Assembly (NCBI RefSeq): GCF_029894425.1
Contig: NZ_JARXYJ010000001.1
Location: 3,906,001 to 3,970,000, forward strand
Direction: 5' to 3'
Origin: Streptomyces sp. SAI-127
GTDB lineage: Bacteria > Actinomycetota > Actinomycetes > Streptomycetales > Streptomycetaceae
DNA length: 64,000 bases
Part shown: positions 17,726 through 27,013 of the stretch, piece after piece
Layout: each line of letters begins with the position of its first letter
Position numbering within the stretch: position 1 is the first letter of the stretch
Made by a program: the position numbers and the translations under genes
Notes under the pieces: model-generated
What the model was told of the DNA's origin: nothing
Seen by the model: the letters and a program-made list of their open reading frames with translations, nothing else
Databases searched by the model: none

Positions 17726-19108
17726 GTGACGCCATCCTTGACACGCGGCCGACCGCGGCGGAGCCGCTCGCAGATATCCGCGCGGGTGGCGCATTCCCTG
17801 CTGGGCGTGGTCGCCGGGGTCGTGTGGCTGGTGTTGCCGTGGATGACGATCAACGACGACGCTCCGGTTGCAGGCGAGCGGGTGAGTGCCGCCGCCCCGG
17901 CCGAGGACGAGTCCTCCGGCACCGACCTCGTCCTGCCGGTGGCCGCGCTCGCCGTGGTGCTCGCCCTCGCCGCCTACGGCTCCGTTCGCCGGATACGCCG
18001 CACCCGCAGCCGTACGACAGCGGCGGCCGCCGGCACCACCCACGTCGGCGCGTATCCCTCCCCCGGGACCCAGCCCCCGCTCGCCGACCTCGACGACCGC
18101 TCCCAGACAGCGCTGGTCGACGCCGACAACCGCCTGCGTTCCTTCCGGGAGGAACTCCCCTTCGCCGAGGCCGTGTCCGGCCCCGAGGCGGTGTCCCCGT
18201 TCGCGGTGGCGGCCGAGGCGGCGCAGGCCGAGCTGTCGGCCGCGGGCGCGATACGGGCGCGGTACGAGGAAGGCGTACCGGAGGAGGCAGCCGCCCTCGC
18301 CGGAGTCGTGGGCCGCTGCGAGGAGGCCGAGCGGCGGCTGACCGCCGCCGGGGGGAGCCTGCGCACCCTGCGGGCGCTGGACCGCGATCCCGCCGCGGCC
18401 CTGGCGTCGGCCGAGGCCCGCTTCCGTGAGCTGACCGCACGCACGGCCGGGGCGGAGGCGACGCCGGTGGGCGACTCGGTCACCGGGTACGTCGAGCTGG
18501 CCAAGGACAGCCTGGTCACCGCCACCGTGCACCTCAACCAGACCCACCAGGCCACCGCCTCCGGCCGGCCGGACGAGGCGGCCCACCACCTCCACGCGGC
18601 GGAGACCGCGATCTCCCGGGCGGACGTGCTGGTGACCGCCGTGGCCCGGCTGCGCTCGGCGCGCACCGAGGCCGCCCGGCTGATCCCGCCCACGCTCACG
18701 GGCGCGGAGGCGGAGCTGGCCCCCTTCCGCGACAGCACCGCGTACGAGGGCGAGACCTACGCCCGGCTCCTGCACGCCGACGCGGTCCTGACCGCCGTAC
18801 GACAGGAGACGACGTCCGGACAGCCGTACGACCCCCTCGGCGTCCTGCGTCGGATCGTGCAGGCGACCGCGCCCCTGGCGACCGGCCGGTCCGGGGTGCT
18901 CGCGGTGGCCGCGCTGCTGGTCGCCCGGGAGTCGGTGGCCGCGGCGGACGACTACGTCACCGTCCACCGCGAGGCCGTCGGTGCCGCGCCCCGCGTCCTG
19001 CTGTCGCGGGCTCGGCAGGCCGACGATCTCCCGCAGGCGGACGCCCTGGCCCGCGAGGCGCGCGACCTCGCCGAACAGGACGTACGCCTGCGCGGGCACC
19101 CCGCCTAG
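17726..19108 (+). CDS. membrane protein with long alpha-helical region
   Basis: 460-aa protein starting at GTG 17726. Two membrane helices (around residues 25-42 and 68-85) are followed by an Arg-rich stretch and a roughly 350-residue Ala/Glu/Arg-rich helical region with coiled-coil potential. The family is not recognised. It is divergent from the GH18-like gene and convergent with the phosphatase gene, with only 17 bp between the convergent stops and no hairpin there. Confidence 0.72.
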   Translation: MTPSLTRGRPRRSRSQISARVAHSLLGVVAGVVWLVLPWMTINDDAPVAGERVSAAAPAEDESSGTDLVLPVAALAVVLALAAYGSVRRIRRTRSRTTAAAAGTTHVGAYPSPGTQPPLADLDDRSQTALVDADNRLRSFREELPFAEAVSGPEAVSPFAVAAEAAQAELSAAGAIRARYEEGVPEEAAALAGVVGRCEEAERRLTAAGGSLRTLRALDRDPAAALASAEARFRELTARTAGAEATPVGDSVTGYVELAKDSLVTATVHLNQTHQATASGRPDEAAHHLHAAETAISRADVLVTAVARLRSARTEAARLIPPTLTGAEAELAPFRDSTAYEGETYARLLHADAVLTAVRQETTSGQPYDPLGVLRRIVQATAPLATGRSGVLAVAALLVARESVAAADDYVTVHREAVGAAPRVLLSRARQADDLPQADALAREARDLAEQDVRLRGHPA

Positions 19109-19125
19109 AAACAGGCTCGGGACTC

Positions 19126-21753
19126 TCAGAACAGGCTGAGCAACGCCTCCGCCGGGTCCACCATGCCGTTCTTCCCGTCGGGCAACGGCAGTTCGAACCA
19201 CACGGTCTTGCCGCGCGGCGTACGGCGGGAGCCCCAGGCCGCGCTGAGGAGGCCGACCAGTTGCAGGCCCCGGCCGCCCTCGTCGGTGTCGCGGGCGCGA
19301 CGGCGGCGCGGCTGGACGAGTCCGGAGTCCCAGACCTCGCAGACCAGGGTGCGGTCCAGCAGGAGCCGTAGCCGGATGTCACCCTCGCCGTACCGCAGGG
19401 CGTTGGTGACGAGCTCGCTGACCAGGAGTTCCGTGGTGTCGACCAGGGGTTCCAGGTCCCAGCTCAGCAGCTGGCCGCGTGCGTACTCCCGGGCCCGGCC
19501 CACGCTGCGGGGCTCGCGCGGCAGGGTCCAGTCGCCGACCGAGTCGACGGGCAGGCCCTGGACACGTGCCATCAGCAGCGCGATGTCGTCCTCGCCGTGG
19601 TGGGTGTCGAGGGTGTTGAGGACGTGGTCGCAGACGTCCTCCAGGGGGGCAGAGGGGTCGGTGAGCGCTCCGACGAAGGCCTGGAGGCCTTCGTCGAGGG
19701 GGTGATCGCGGCTTTCGACCAGTCCATCCGTGTAGAGCGCGAGCAGGGCGCCTTCGGGTAGTTCGACCTCGACCTCCTCGAAGGGCTCGCCCCCGACGCC
19801 GAGCGGCATGCCGGGCGGCACGTCGAGCATCAGCGCGTCCTCGCCGGGTTCCACCAGGACGGGCGGGAGGTGCCCCGCGTTGGCGAAGGTGCAGCGGCGG
19901 GTCACCGAGTCGTAGACGGCGTAGACGCAGGTCGCCAGGTACACCTCGGACAGGTCCGCCTCCCGGGGGCGGCGGGCCGCTCGGGTGGCCTGCTGGACAC
20001 CGCCGGGCGCGCCGAGACCGCGGGCGATCTCGTCCAACGCGCTGAGCACCTCCGCCGGTTCGAGGTCCAGAAGGGCCAGTGTCCGCACGGCGGACCGCAG
20101 TTCCCCCATCGCCACCGCCGCCCGCAGGCCACGGCCCATCACGTCACCGACCACCAACGCCGTGCGGTGTCCCGGCAGTTCGATGACGTCGAACCAGTCA
20201 CCGCCGACCTCGCTGGGCCGGTCCGCGGAGGAGTTGCCGGGCAGATAGCGGCAGGCGATGTCCAGACCGGAGGCGACCGGGTCGCCGGGGGGCAGCAGGG
20301 ACCGCTGCAGTATCAGCGCCCTTTCGTGCTCCCGCCGGTACAGGCGAGCGTTGTCGATACAGACCGCCGCCCGCGCCGCCAGCTCCACCGCGAGATCCCG
20401 GTCCCGGTCCCCGAACGGCTCGCTGCCCTTGGTCCGGGCGAACTGCGCGAGGCCTACGACGGTGTCGTGGGCGACCATCGGCACGGCGAGCGTGGACTGC
20501 ACGAGGCCGCCCTCCTCGGCCGGGATGTACTGCGGGCGCGCGGTGCGCAGGGCGTCCGCGCAGGGCGAGTTGAAGGGGTAGTGGTGGACGGCGCCGACCG
20601 AGACGGGGTCGCCGGAGCCGATGAAGGGGGCGTCGGAGACCGCACTGGCGAAGGCGACCCGGCGCAGTTCCGCGCTGCCGTCGGCGAGGCCCGGCGGGGT
20701 CTCGTCGCCGGCCAGGAGGCCCTGGTAGAGGTCGACGGTGGCCAGGTCGCAGAAGCCGGGGACGACGACGTCGAGGAGTTCGCGGGCCGTGGTCTCCAGG
20801 TCGAGGGAGTTGCCTATGCGGGCGCCGGCCTCGTTCAGGAGGGCGAGATTGCGTCGGGCGGCGGCTGCTTCGCGGGCGGCGGCGCGGCGGGCGGTGATGT
20901 CGGTTCCGAGCCAGGCGATGCCGATGGGCCGGCCGGATCCGCTGCGCACCCGGTACAGGTTGATGGACCAGTGGCGGCGCTCGTCGGAGCCCGGCAGAAA
21001 GCCCGTGACGTGCATGTCGGTGATGGAGTCGCCGGTCTCCAGGACCCGGCGCAGGGTCGCGGTGACCCGCTCGGCCTCGGGGCGCGGCAGATAGTCGTGG
21101 ACGCCCTTGCCCCGGTGGTCGTCCGGGCTGCCGCCGAAGAGGGATGCGAAACGGTAGTTGACGCGGCGAACCCTCAGGTCGGGGTCGATCAGCACGAATC
21201 CGAAGGGAGATTGACCGAAAATCGCCTGCGAGGCGGCGAGGTCGGTCTCGATGCTGCGCAGTGTGCGCACGTCGACGACGATGCAGACGGCGGCCTTCTC
21301 GCCCTCCTCGGTCCGCGTCGGCATCACATAGACCTCGGCGAGGCCCTCCCGGCCGCACTCGCCGTCGGCCGCCGACGGGGGCACCCGGAAGGGCACCACA
21401 CCGGTCCATTCGCGGCCGTCCAGGATCTCCGCCATCTTGCGCTGGCCCTGCGCGCGCAGGTCCGGGTCGATGAAGGCCTCGATGGGGTCCATGCCGACGG
21501 CGTGCTGGGCGGGGATGCCGAAGAGCTGCTCGGCGCGCAGGCTCCACTGCTCGACCAGACCGTCGGGGCCTATGGAGAAGGACGCGACCTTGATGTAGTC
21601 GTAGATCGAGCCGGGCGGGCTGCTCTGCCACATGGCGTCACCGGACGGCGGCTCGCCGGGACGGACATGCGCCACGGCATCATCCGCGGCCTCCGCCCTC
21701 GCGCCGTCCAACGGGTCCTTCGACTCCGTGGCCTTCGCTGGTATCTCGCTCAC
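19126..21753 (-). CDS. PAS-PAS-GAF-SpoIIE phosphatase-HATPase multidomain regulator
   Basis: 875-aa cytoplasmic sensor. Domain order: PAS (about 65-170), second PAS (about 195-310), GAF (about 335-500), PP2C/SpoIIE phosphatase (about 515-730, with VGGDWFDVIEL and the VGDVMGRG metal-ligand region), and a C-terminal histidine-kinase-like ATPase (about 755-870, ELLVSELVTNALRYG and GGRGLQLV). Such proteins control anti-anti-sigma factors by dephosphorylation and by ATPase-type kinase activity. Start is GTG at 21753 with GGAGGGGAC seven bases upstream. The next HATPase gene upstream, on the same strand, may be a partner. Confidence 0.88.
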   Translation of the reverse strand: MSEIPAKATESKDPLDGARAEAADDAVAHVRPGEPPSGDAMWQSSPPGSIYDYIKVASFSIGPDGLVEQWSLRAEQLFGIPAQHAVGMDPIEAFIDPDLRAQGQRKMAEILDGREWTGVVPFRVPPSAADGECGREGLAEVYVMPTRTEEGEKAAVCIVVDVRTLRSIETDLAASQAIFGQSPFGFVLIDPDLRVRRVNYRFASLFGGSPDDHRGKGVHDYLPRPEAERVTATLRRVLETGDSITDMHVTGFLPGSDERRHWSINLYRVRSGSGRPIGIAWLGTDITARRAAAREAAAARRNLALLNEAGARIGNSLDLETTARELLDVVVPGFCDLATVDLYQGLLAGDETPPGLADGSAELRRVAFASAVSDAPFIGSGDPVSVGAVHHYPFNSPCADALRTARPQYIPAEEGGLVQSTLAVPMVAHDTVVGLAQFARTKGSEPFGDRDRDLAVELAARAAVCIDNARLYRREHERALILQRSLLPPGDPVASGLDIACRYLPGNSSADRPSEVGGDWFDVIELPGHRTALVVGDVMGRGLRAAVAMGELRSAVRTLALLDLEPAEVLSALDEIARGLGAPGGVQQATRAARRPREADLSEVYLATCVYAVYDSVTRRCTFANAGHLPPVLVEPGEDALMLDVPPGMPLGVGGEPFEEVEVELPEGALLALYTDGLVESRDHPLDEGLQAFVGALTDPSAPLEDVCDHVLNTLDTHHGEDDIALLMARVQGLPVDSVGDWTLPREPRSVGRAREYARGQLLSWDLEPLVDTTELLVSELVTNALRYGEGDIRLRLLLDRTLVCEVWDSGLVQPRRRRARDTDEGGRGLQLVGLLSAAWGSRRTPRGKTVWFELPLPDGKNGMVDPAEALLSLF

Positions 21754-22025
21754 GCGAACCGTCCCCTCCAGCTCACCGCGTCCGGTACCGGTCACCGGGG
21801 GCGGCTGCCCGCAGTATCCAGCACTACGGCGCCGCACAACACGGTGTTCACGATCACAGCACGATCCCGACGGTTTTCGGTCCGGGCTGCGACAACACTT
21901 CCAGTCTTCTAACCAGCGGACACCTCCTCGAATCACGTCTGCCGACAACCGCCACTGGCCTGAACCAGTCGATGGACAGGGGCTGGGGTGCCGTACAGGC
22001 GCTCTTCACCGCGATCAGGTCCTGT

Positions 22026-22433
22026 TCATCCCGTCACCGAGAGTTCGAACCAGACCGTCTTGCCCGTCACGCCGGGACGGGTGCCCCAGCGGCGGGCCGC
22101 GTGGGCGACCAGTTGCAGACCGCGGCCGCTCTCGTCATCGAGGGCGGCGATGCGTTCGCGGGGCGGGTCGGGCAGCGGGTCGGAGACCTCGACCAGGAGG
22201 ACACCGTCGACGGCCTCGGGGCGGACCAGGCGAACGCCGATGGGGCCGGTGGCGTGCCGCAGGGCGTTGGTCACCAGCTCACTGACCAGGAGGGCGGCGA
22301 TGTCGGCGAGGCCGTCGAGATTCCAGGCGGCCAGCCGGTTCCGGACAGCCGTCCGGGCAGCGCGTACGGCGCCCGGATCCGCCGGGAACGTCCACGCGGC
22401 GCAGTCGCCTTCGGTGTCGATCACGCCGATCAC
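22026..22433 (-). CDS. RsbW-like ATP-binding protein (anti-sigma factor kinase fold)
   Basis: 135-aa protein that is a lone HATPase_c domain: LVSELVTNALRHA (N-box), DESGRGLQLV (G1-box) and the C-terminal GKTVWFEL shared with the SpoIIE protein encoded next. GTG start at 22433. These single-domain proteins act as anti-sigma or serine-kinase switches in streptomycetes. 272 bp separate it from the SpoIIE gene on the same strand. Confidence 0.85.
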   Translation of the reverse strand: MIGVIDTEGDCAAWTFPADPGAVRAARTAVRNRLAAWNLDGLADIAALLVSELVTNALRHATGPIGVRLVRPEAVDGVLLVEVSDPLPDPPRERIAALDDESGRGLQLVAHAARRWGTRPGVTGKTVWFELSVTG

Positions 22434-22529
22434 ATCCCGGGCCAGCCCATGTCCGCTTTCGTGGGGTTAAGGGGCACATACCCGATATCCGGGGCGCGGT
22501 ACCGTGCCGAATGGCTTAACACGGAGCGC

Positions 22530-22937
22530 CTAGGAGCCCGGGCCCCTGAGCGTCTCCAGTGAGCGGATCGCTTCCACGTCCTGGTCGAGCCAGTTCACGT
22601 CCCAGATCTCGTCCGGGGCGAGCCAGCGCAGTTCGTCGTGATCCTGCAAAGGCTTGGGATCCGGGGAGGTCGGGACGAGGCGGGCCGTCCATGCATGGAG
22701 GACGTACGGCGACTTGAGGGGCCACTCGCCGGGGATGCGCGCCGCGATCTCCACCTCTACGCCCAGCTCCTCCCGGAGCTCGCGCACGAGGGCCGCCTCG
22801 GGCGACTCCCCCTCCTCCACCTTGCCTCCGGGCAGTTCCCAACGGCCGGCCAGAACAGGAGGTGCGCTGCGGCGGGCTGCGAGGAGGCGGTCGCCGTCGT
22901 ACAGGGCGGCCGCCACCACCACGATCCGTTCCGTCAT
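22530..22937 (-). CDS. Nudix hydrolase (MutT-like)
   Basis: 135-aa Nudix pyrophosphatase. The Nudix box GX5EX7REUXEEXGU is complete (G-G-K-V-E-E-G-E ... R-E-L-R-E-E-L-G). The N-terminus (MTERIVVVAAALYDGDRLLAARR) resembles 8-oxo-dGTP/CTP pyrophosphohydrolases, so nucleotide-pool cleaning is likely. ATG start. Confidence 0.9.
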   Translation of the reverse strand: MTERIVVVAAALYDGDRLLAARRSAPPVLAGRWELPGGKVEEGESPEAALVRELREELGVEVEIAARIPGEWPLKSPYVLHAWTARLVPTSPDPKPLQDHDELRWLAPDEIWDVNWLDQDVEAIRSLETLRGPGS

Positions 22938-22961
22938 GCGCCGGAGCCTACGGGAGGCTCC

Positions 22962-23153
22962 TCAGTCGGCCGAACTCGCGCCGTTCTGGCTGATGCGCTC
23001 GACCCAGTAGAGCTGCTTGTGGCCGCGGGCGTCGAGGCTGTCGGCGATCTTCTGGGCCTCCGCCCGGGTCGCGTACCTGCCCACGCGGTAGCGATTGCCG
23101 TTGTCGTCCTGTCGTATGACGAGCCAGGGAAGAGTGATCGTGCCGTCGTTCAT
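22962..23153 (-). CDS. SPOR-like small protein
   Basis: 63-aa protein. The core W-L-V-I-R-Q-D-D-N-G-N-R-Y-R-V-G-R-Y-A-T followed by RAEAQKIADSLDARG matches the SPOR fold (strand, loop, helix), which binds denuded glycan strands in longer proteins. It has no signal peptide, so it is probably cytoplasmic. AAGGAG precedes the ATG by about 14 bases. Confidence 0.75.
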   Translation of the reverse strand: MNDGTITLPWLVIRQDDNGNRYRVGRYATRAEAQKIADSLDARGHKQLYWVERISQNGASSAD

Positions 23154-23466
23154 TGCGCCCCACCGCTCCTTCCCGACCTGCGTCGAGCCCCACCCGATAA
23201 GGAAACCGCACTCCGCATATGCCCGAGCCTACGCCCAACCTTTACGCAGCGAATACGCGTTTTCACAAAGAGGTACGCAACCAGCCAGGACGGACTCCTC
23301 CGACAGGGGCGCGCAGCCGTGAACGCGCCCCCGGTGGGCGGCGATGCCTCCGCTCAGGGGCACCTCTGGAACAGCGGTGTCGACCTGCGAGAACGGCCGA
23401 ATTCGAACGGCGTTCGCCTGCGGGCGCGTTGAGTGCTCGCCCGGGGCAACTTCCCCGGGGCGTGCG
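23154..23466. other. intergenic region, no gene seen
   Basis: 313 bases upstream of the SPOR-like gene and downstream of the GntR gene. It contains an AT-rich patch around 23240-23275 that probably holds the SPOR gene promoter on the minus strand. Open frames running through it have no ribosome site or coding bias. Confidence 0.4.
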
Positions 23467-24219
23467 CTACTTCACCGGGAGGTGGTACGCGACCTGGTAG
23501 CGGTCGGCCGGAATGACCACGTCGGCCGTCTCCACCGGGCGGCCCGAGGCGTAGTAGGTGCGGTGGACCACGAGGACTACATGGCCGGGGACGCCGCCCA
23601 GGGCGAGCAGTTCCTCGGCCAGGCCGGGACGGGCGCCCACCTCCTCGGTGACGTTGTCCACGACGACGTCGATGGCGGCCATGCGCTCGACCACGCCCAT
23701 GCCGCCGAGGGGGCCCTCCTCGGGGAGCATCACGGGAGTGCGGCCGGTGACCGCGAGGGGCTCCCAGGAGGTGGAGAGCATGATCGGCTCACCGGCCTCC
23801 CGGAAGACGTACTTCGTGCACATCACGCGGTCGCCGGGCCGGATGTCGAGCCGCTCGGCGATGGCGCCCGACGCCTCGGTCTGCGCGCTGCTGGACTCCC
23901 AGGTGCCGCGCCCCTCCCCGTCGGCCTGCTCCTGCCGGAAGGGCGTGGCGCCGGAGGCCGGGCGGTAGCCGGAGCGGGCGATACGGCGGGGCACGGGCTG
24001 CTCCCGGACGTACGTCCCGGAGCCGGAGCGGCCCTCGACCAGGCCCTCGGCCATCAATACTTTGCGGGCCTCCAGCGCGACGGTGTCCGAGACGCCGTAC
24101 TCCTCGCGGATCCTGGCCTGGGACGGCAGGCGGGTGTGCGGTGGCAGCGAACCGTCGACGATCTTCTTGCGGAGATCACCCGCGACACGCAGGTACGCCG
24201 GCTGCTCACCGAATGTCAC
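23467..24219 (-). CDS. GntR family transcriptional regulator (HutC/UTRA type)
   Basis: 250-aa regulator. The N-terminal winged helix (residues 5-75, with LPSQARIREEYGVSDTVALEARK as helix-turn-helix) is followed by a UTRA ligand-binding domain (about 95-240). It is transcribed alone. The ligand is not deducible; UTRA regulators often sense sugars or small carboxylates. Confidence 0.9.
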   Translation of the reverse strand: MTFGEQPAYLRVAGDLRKKIVDGSLPPHTRLPSQARIREEYGVSDTVALEARKVLMAEGLVEGRSGSGTYVREQPVPRRIARSGYRPASGATPFRQEQADGEGRGTWESSSAQTEASGAIAERLDIRPGDRVMCTKYVFREAGEPIMLSTSWEPLAVTGRTPVMLPEEGPLGGMGVVERMAAIDVVVDNVTEEVGARPGLAEELLALGGVPGHVVLVVHRTYYASGRPVETADVVIPADRYQVAYHLPVK

Positions 24220-24366
24220 TGGCCGCTCCCATCAGGTTGTACAGACAGCAACAGCCTGGCAACCGTGGGTTGGGCCATGCAAGCAAAGGCCAGAGAATCA
24301 CTCGATGTGATGACATGTTCCGGTGGGGGTCTTTACGCAGGCACTTTCTCTCCGCTATGGCCGCGC

Positions 24367-25629
24367 TCACACATTGAGTTCGCCGCCACTCGGCTCACCG
24401 CTGCCGTCGTCACCCTCCTCGTCGTACGTCGGCCGCTTGGTGGCGAGCCCCAGAGCCTTGCGTGCGGTGACCGTGCTGGGGCCGTCGACGTACGCGTAGC
24501 CCTTGTCGTAGTGGAGGTAGAAGGTGTCCACGTCGTCGTCCTCGGCCGCGGTGACCGCCTTCGCCCACTCGTCGCGCGCGTCCTCCATGTCCTTCACGAG
24601 GGCCGCGACCGGCTTGTCGGCACCGGCGGGCCAGGACTGCGCGCGCAGGGCCTTGATCTGCTTGTTGAGGCTGTCGTGGACGTCCCGCGACCACTTCCGA
24701 TAGCCGGGCAGGTCGTCCTCGGGGTAGTCCTCGGGCTCCTCCCACAGCACGGTGTCCATGGCGTTGAGGGACTTCAGGAGGGTGATCTGGTACGTGTCGA
24801 GGGTGGTCTCGTCGGCACGCAGCGAGCCGGTCAGGGTGGCCTTCTCGTCGGTGTTGCCGAAGATGCAGCTGACCTCTCGGTCGCCGAGGCGCCAGCTCTG
24901 CCGGGTGGGGCCGAAGTAGTACACGTCGACGTCGCCGGGGAGCGACCAGGTGTCCATGACGTAGGCGTCCTGGAGGGGGTAGCACTTCTCGTCGGCGGCG
25001 TCGGAGACCGCGCGGTCCCCCGGGAAGGCGTCGCCGCCGGTCATCTTGAACTCGCCGAACACCTCGCCGTCGTGCTCACCCGCGCAGGGCACCTGATCGA
25101 CGTCGTAGGTGAGGCCTTCGAGGGACTCCCCCGGCGCATCGAAGCACTGGCCCTTCACCACCGAGAAGGTCGTGCCCTCGCTCGCGCCCTTCTTGAACTC
25201 GTCCCAGGCGTCGGAGAGCCCGCCGGTGGCGAGCACCGTCACCCACAGGGCGAGTCCGAGCGACGACAGGATCGACCCCGTGATCGCCAGGGCCTTGCCG
25301 GACTGACCCTTCTTCTTGATCTGCACCAGCGCGATCACACCCAGCACCAGTCCCACCGCCGGGAAGCAGCACAGGACGCCGAGCACCAGGGAGGCGACGG
25401 CGAGACCGTTGACCGACGACGGGCGGGCGTAGGGGCTGTAGCCCTGTCCCCAGGTCTGGTACGGCGGGCCATAGGGTTGCCCGTACGGCTGTCCGTACGG
25501 CTGCTGCCCGTACGGCTGCTGCCCATACGGCTGTTGTCCCTGCGGCGGCGGCCCGAACGGGTCCGGGGCGGGGGACGGCCCCCGGGCGGGGTCGGGCTGG
25601 TGGGGCCCAGGGGGCGGGGGTATGGACAC
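24367..25629 (-). CDS. DUF4190/septum-formation-like membrane protein with QPYG repeats
   Basis: 420-aa protein starting at GTG 25629. The N-terminal 70 residues are Pro/Gln/Tyr/Gly-rich with tandem QPYGQ units. Next is a DUF4190-type two-helix membrane segment (VASLVLGVLCCFPAVGLVLG and an ALAITGSILSSLGLALWVTV-like helix), then an extracellular domain with paired Cys (QCFDA, VPCAGEHDGEVFGEF) resembling the septum-formation domain. The low-complexity arm is cytoplasmic and may interact with partners at the division or polar-growth site. Confidence 0.8.
   Translation of the reverse strand: MSIPPPPGPHQPDPARGPSPAPDPFGPPPQGQQPYGQQPYGQQPYGQPYGQPYGPPYQTWGQGYSPYARPSSVNGLAVASLVLGVLCCFPAVGLVLGVIALVQIKKKGQSGKALAITGSILSSLGLALWVTVLATGGLSDAWDEFKKGASEGTTFSVVKGQCFDAPGESLEGLTYDVDQVPCAGEHDGEVFGEFKMTGGDAFPGDRAVSDAADEKCYPLQDAYVMDTWSLPGDVDVYYFGPTRQSWRLGDREVSCIFGNTDEKATLTGSLRADETTLDTYQITLLKSLNAMDTVLWEEPEDYPEDDLPGYRKWSRDVHDSLNKQIKALRAQSWPAGADKPVAALVKDMEDARDEWAKAVTAAEDDDVDTFYLHYDKGYAYVDGPSTVTARKALGLATKRPTYDEEGDDGSGEPSGGELNV
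25474..25545 (-). repeat. tandem 12/15-bp repeat encoding QPYG units
   Basis: Successive near-identical units (core CCGTACGGCTG on the plus strand) encode repeated Gln-Pro-Tyr-Gly in the N-terminal arm of the DUF4190 protein. Copy number is likely to vary between strains. Confidence 0.7.
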
Positions 25630-25712
25630 GGGTACCGTGCTCCTGGTTCAGCAGTGGCGGGGAACTGACGTACGACAGGGCGCATGGTATGCGCGGGGCG
25701 GGCGGGGGTGGA

Positions 25713-26894
25713 ATGCCGATCACGGGTGCGACGACCCAGGCGGTGAACGGGCTGACGGCACGGTGGGCGGGGGTGTCTTCCGGGGGGACCGTGTTCTCGG
25801 CCGCCGGGGTGTGGCCGCTGCTGGCCTTCCTGGCCGACGGGGCGCGGGGTCCGGCACGGGCCGAGCTGGCGCGGGCGCTCGGGGTGCCCGCGGAGCAAGC
25901 GGCCGCGGCGGCGCGGGAGTTGCTCGCGGGACTGGCCGGATCGGAGGCGCTGGACTCGGCTCTCGGACTGTGGACCAGGCGGACGCTGGAGCTGCGCGAG
26001 GAGTGGGAGGCAGGGCTGCCCACCGACGCGCTCGGGGCCCTCACCGGCGATCCCGCTCTCGATCAGCGGGAGATGGACGCCTGGGCCGCGAAGCGGACGG
26101 GTGGGCTGATCGAGCGGATGCCGGTGGAGGTACGGGACGACACCGAGCTGGTGGTGGCGAGTGCGTTGGCTCTGCGGACCACGTGGCTGCGGCCCTTCGA
26201 GGTGCGTCCGGTACGGCCGTCCGCGGGCCCCTGGCGGGGCCGGACCCTGCGCGGGCTCAACCGCCGGAGCGTCCGGCTGGACCGGGTCGGCGTCGTGACC
26301 GCACCCGAGGGCCGGGTCACCGAGGTGAAGGTGCTCGGCGACAACGGCATCGACGTCCATCTCCTGCTCGGGGACGAGCACATGACGCCGGGTCAGGTGA
26401 TGGCGGCGGGGGCGGACGTGCTCGACGGCACGTGTCCGGTCGTACGGGGGTCGTTGCTTCCGCACGGGCCCGCGGGGCCGGGACTGCGGGTCGAGGAGCG
26501 GCCGTGTGCCGAGCCTCGTCATCCGACGCTGGAGGTGACCACGGCGGCGTTCGAGGTGCGGGCGCACCACGATCTGCTGGACCTGCACGGACTGTTCGGC
26601 CTCACCGCGGCTCGGGACGCGCGGCAGGGGCACTTCGCCGGCATCAGCGCCACGCCCCTGGCCGTCGGCTCCGCCCGGCAGTCCGTCCTGGCCCGCTTCG
26701 ACGCGCTCGGCTTCGAGGCGGCCGCGGTGACGGCGGTCGCGGCGGCGCCGGGTGGGCCGCCGCCCACCCCCCGCCACACGTCGACCGTGGTCACGGCCAC
26801 CTTCGACCGCCCCTTCGCCTTCCTCGCCGTACACCGGGAGACCCGCCTGGCGCTGACGGCGGGCTGGGTGACGGAACCGGCACCGCTCGGGTAG
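25713..26894 (+). CDS. serpin family protease inhibitor
   Basis: Serpin-fold protein, 393 aa from ATG 25713 (an ATG eight codons earlier is an alternative). Evidence: the N-terminal helix region (NGLTARWAGVSSGGTVFSAAG), the strand with LVVASALALRTTW, and near the C-terminus a hinge (FEAAAVTAVAAAPGG) followed by a short reactive loop and FDRPFAFLAVHRET, the conserved serpin end. No signal peptide is evident, so it may act inside the cell. The hinge is Ala/Gly-rich, compatible with an inhibitory serpin, but the target is unknown. Confidence 0.82.
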   Translation: MPITGATTQAVNGLTARWAGVSSGGTVFSAAGVWPLLAFLADGARGPARAELARALGVPAEQAAAAARELLAGLAGSEALDSALGLWTRRTLELREEWEAGLPTDALGALTGDPALDQREMDAWAAKRTGGLIERMPVEVRDDTELVVASALALRTTWLRPFEVRPVRPSAGPWRGRTLRGLNRRSVRLDRVGVVTAPEGRVTEVKVLGDNGIDVHLLLGDEHMTPGQVMAAGADVLDGTCPVVRGSLLPHGPAGPGLRVEERPCAEPRHPTLEVTTAAFEVRAHHDLLDLHGLFGLTAARDARQGHFAGISATPLAVGSARQSVLARFDALGFEAAAVTAVAAAPGGPPPTPRHTSTVVTATFDRPFAFLAVHRETRLALTAGWVTEPAPLG

Positions 26895-27013
26895 CCGCGC
26901 TGCGGCTTGGGCGACGGAACGGGCGCCGCTCGGTGGCCGGTGGTCTCGGTCGCCGAAGGCGGTGATGGGACAGGGGGGCAGAGCCGGCGACGCTCGTTGG
27001 CCCGCCTGCGGCC

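Noticed and set aside
25471..25560. CRISPR-like short repeats
   Set aside because: The units are contiguous, in frame and encode QPYG protein repeats, with no spacers.
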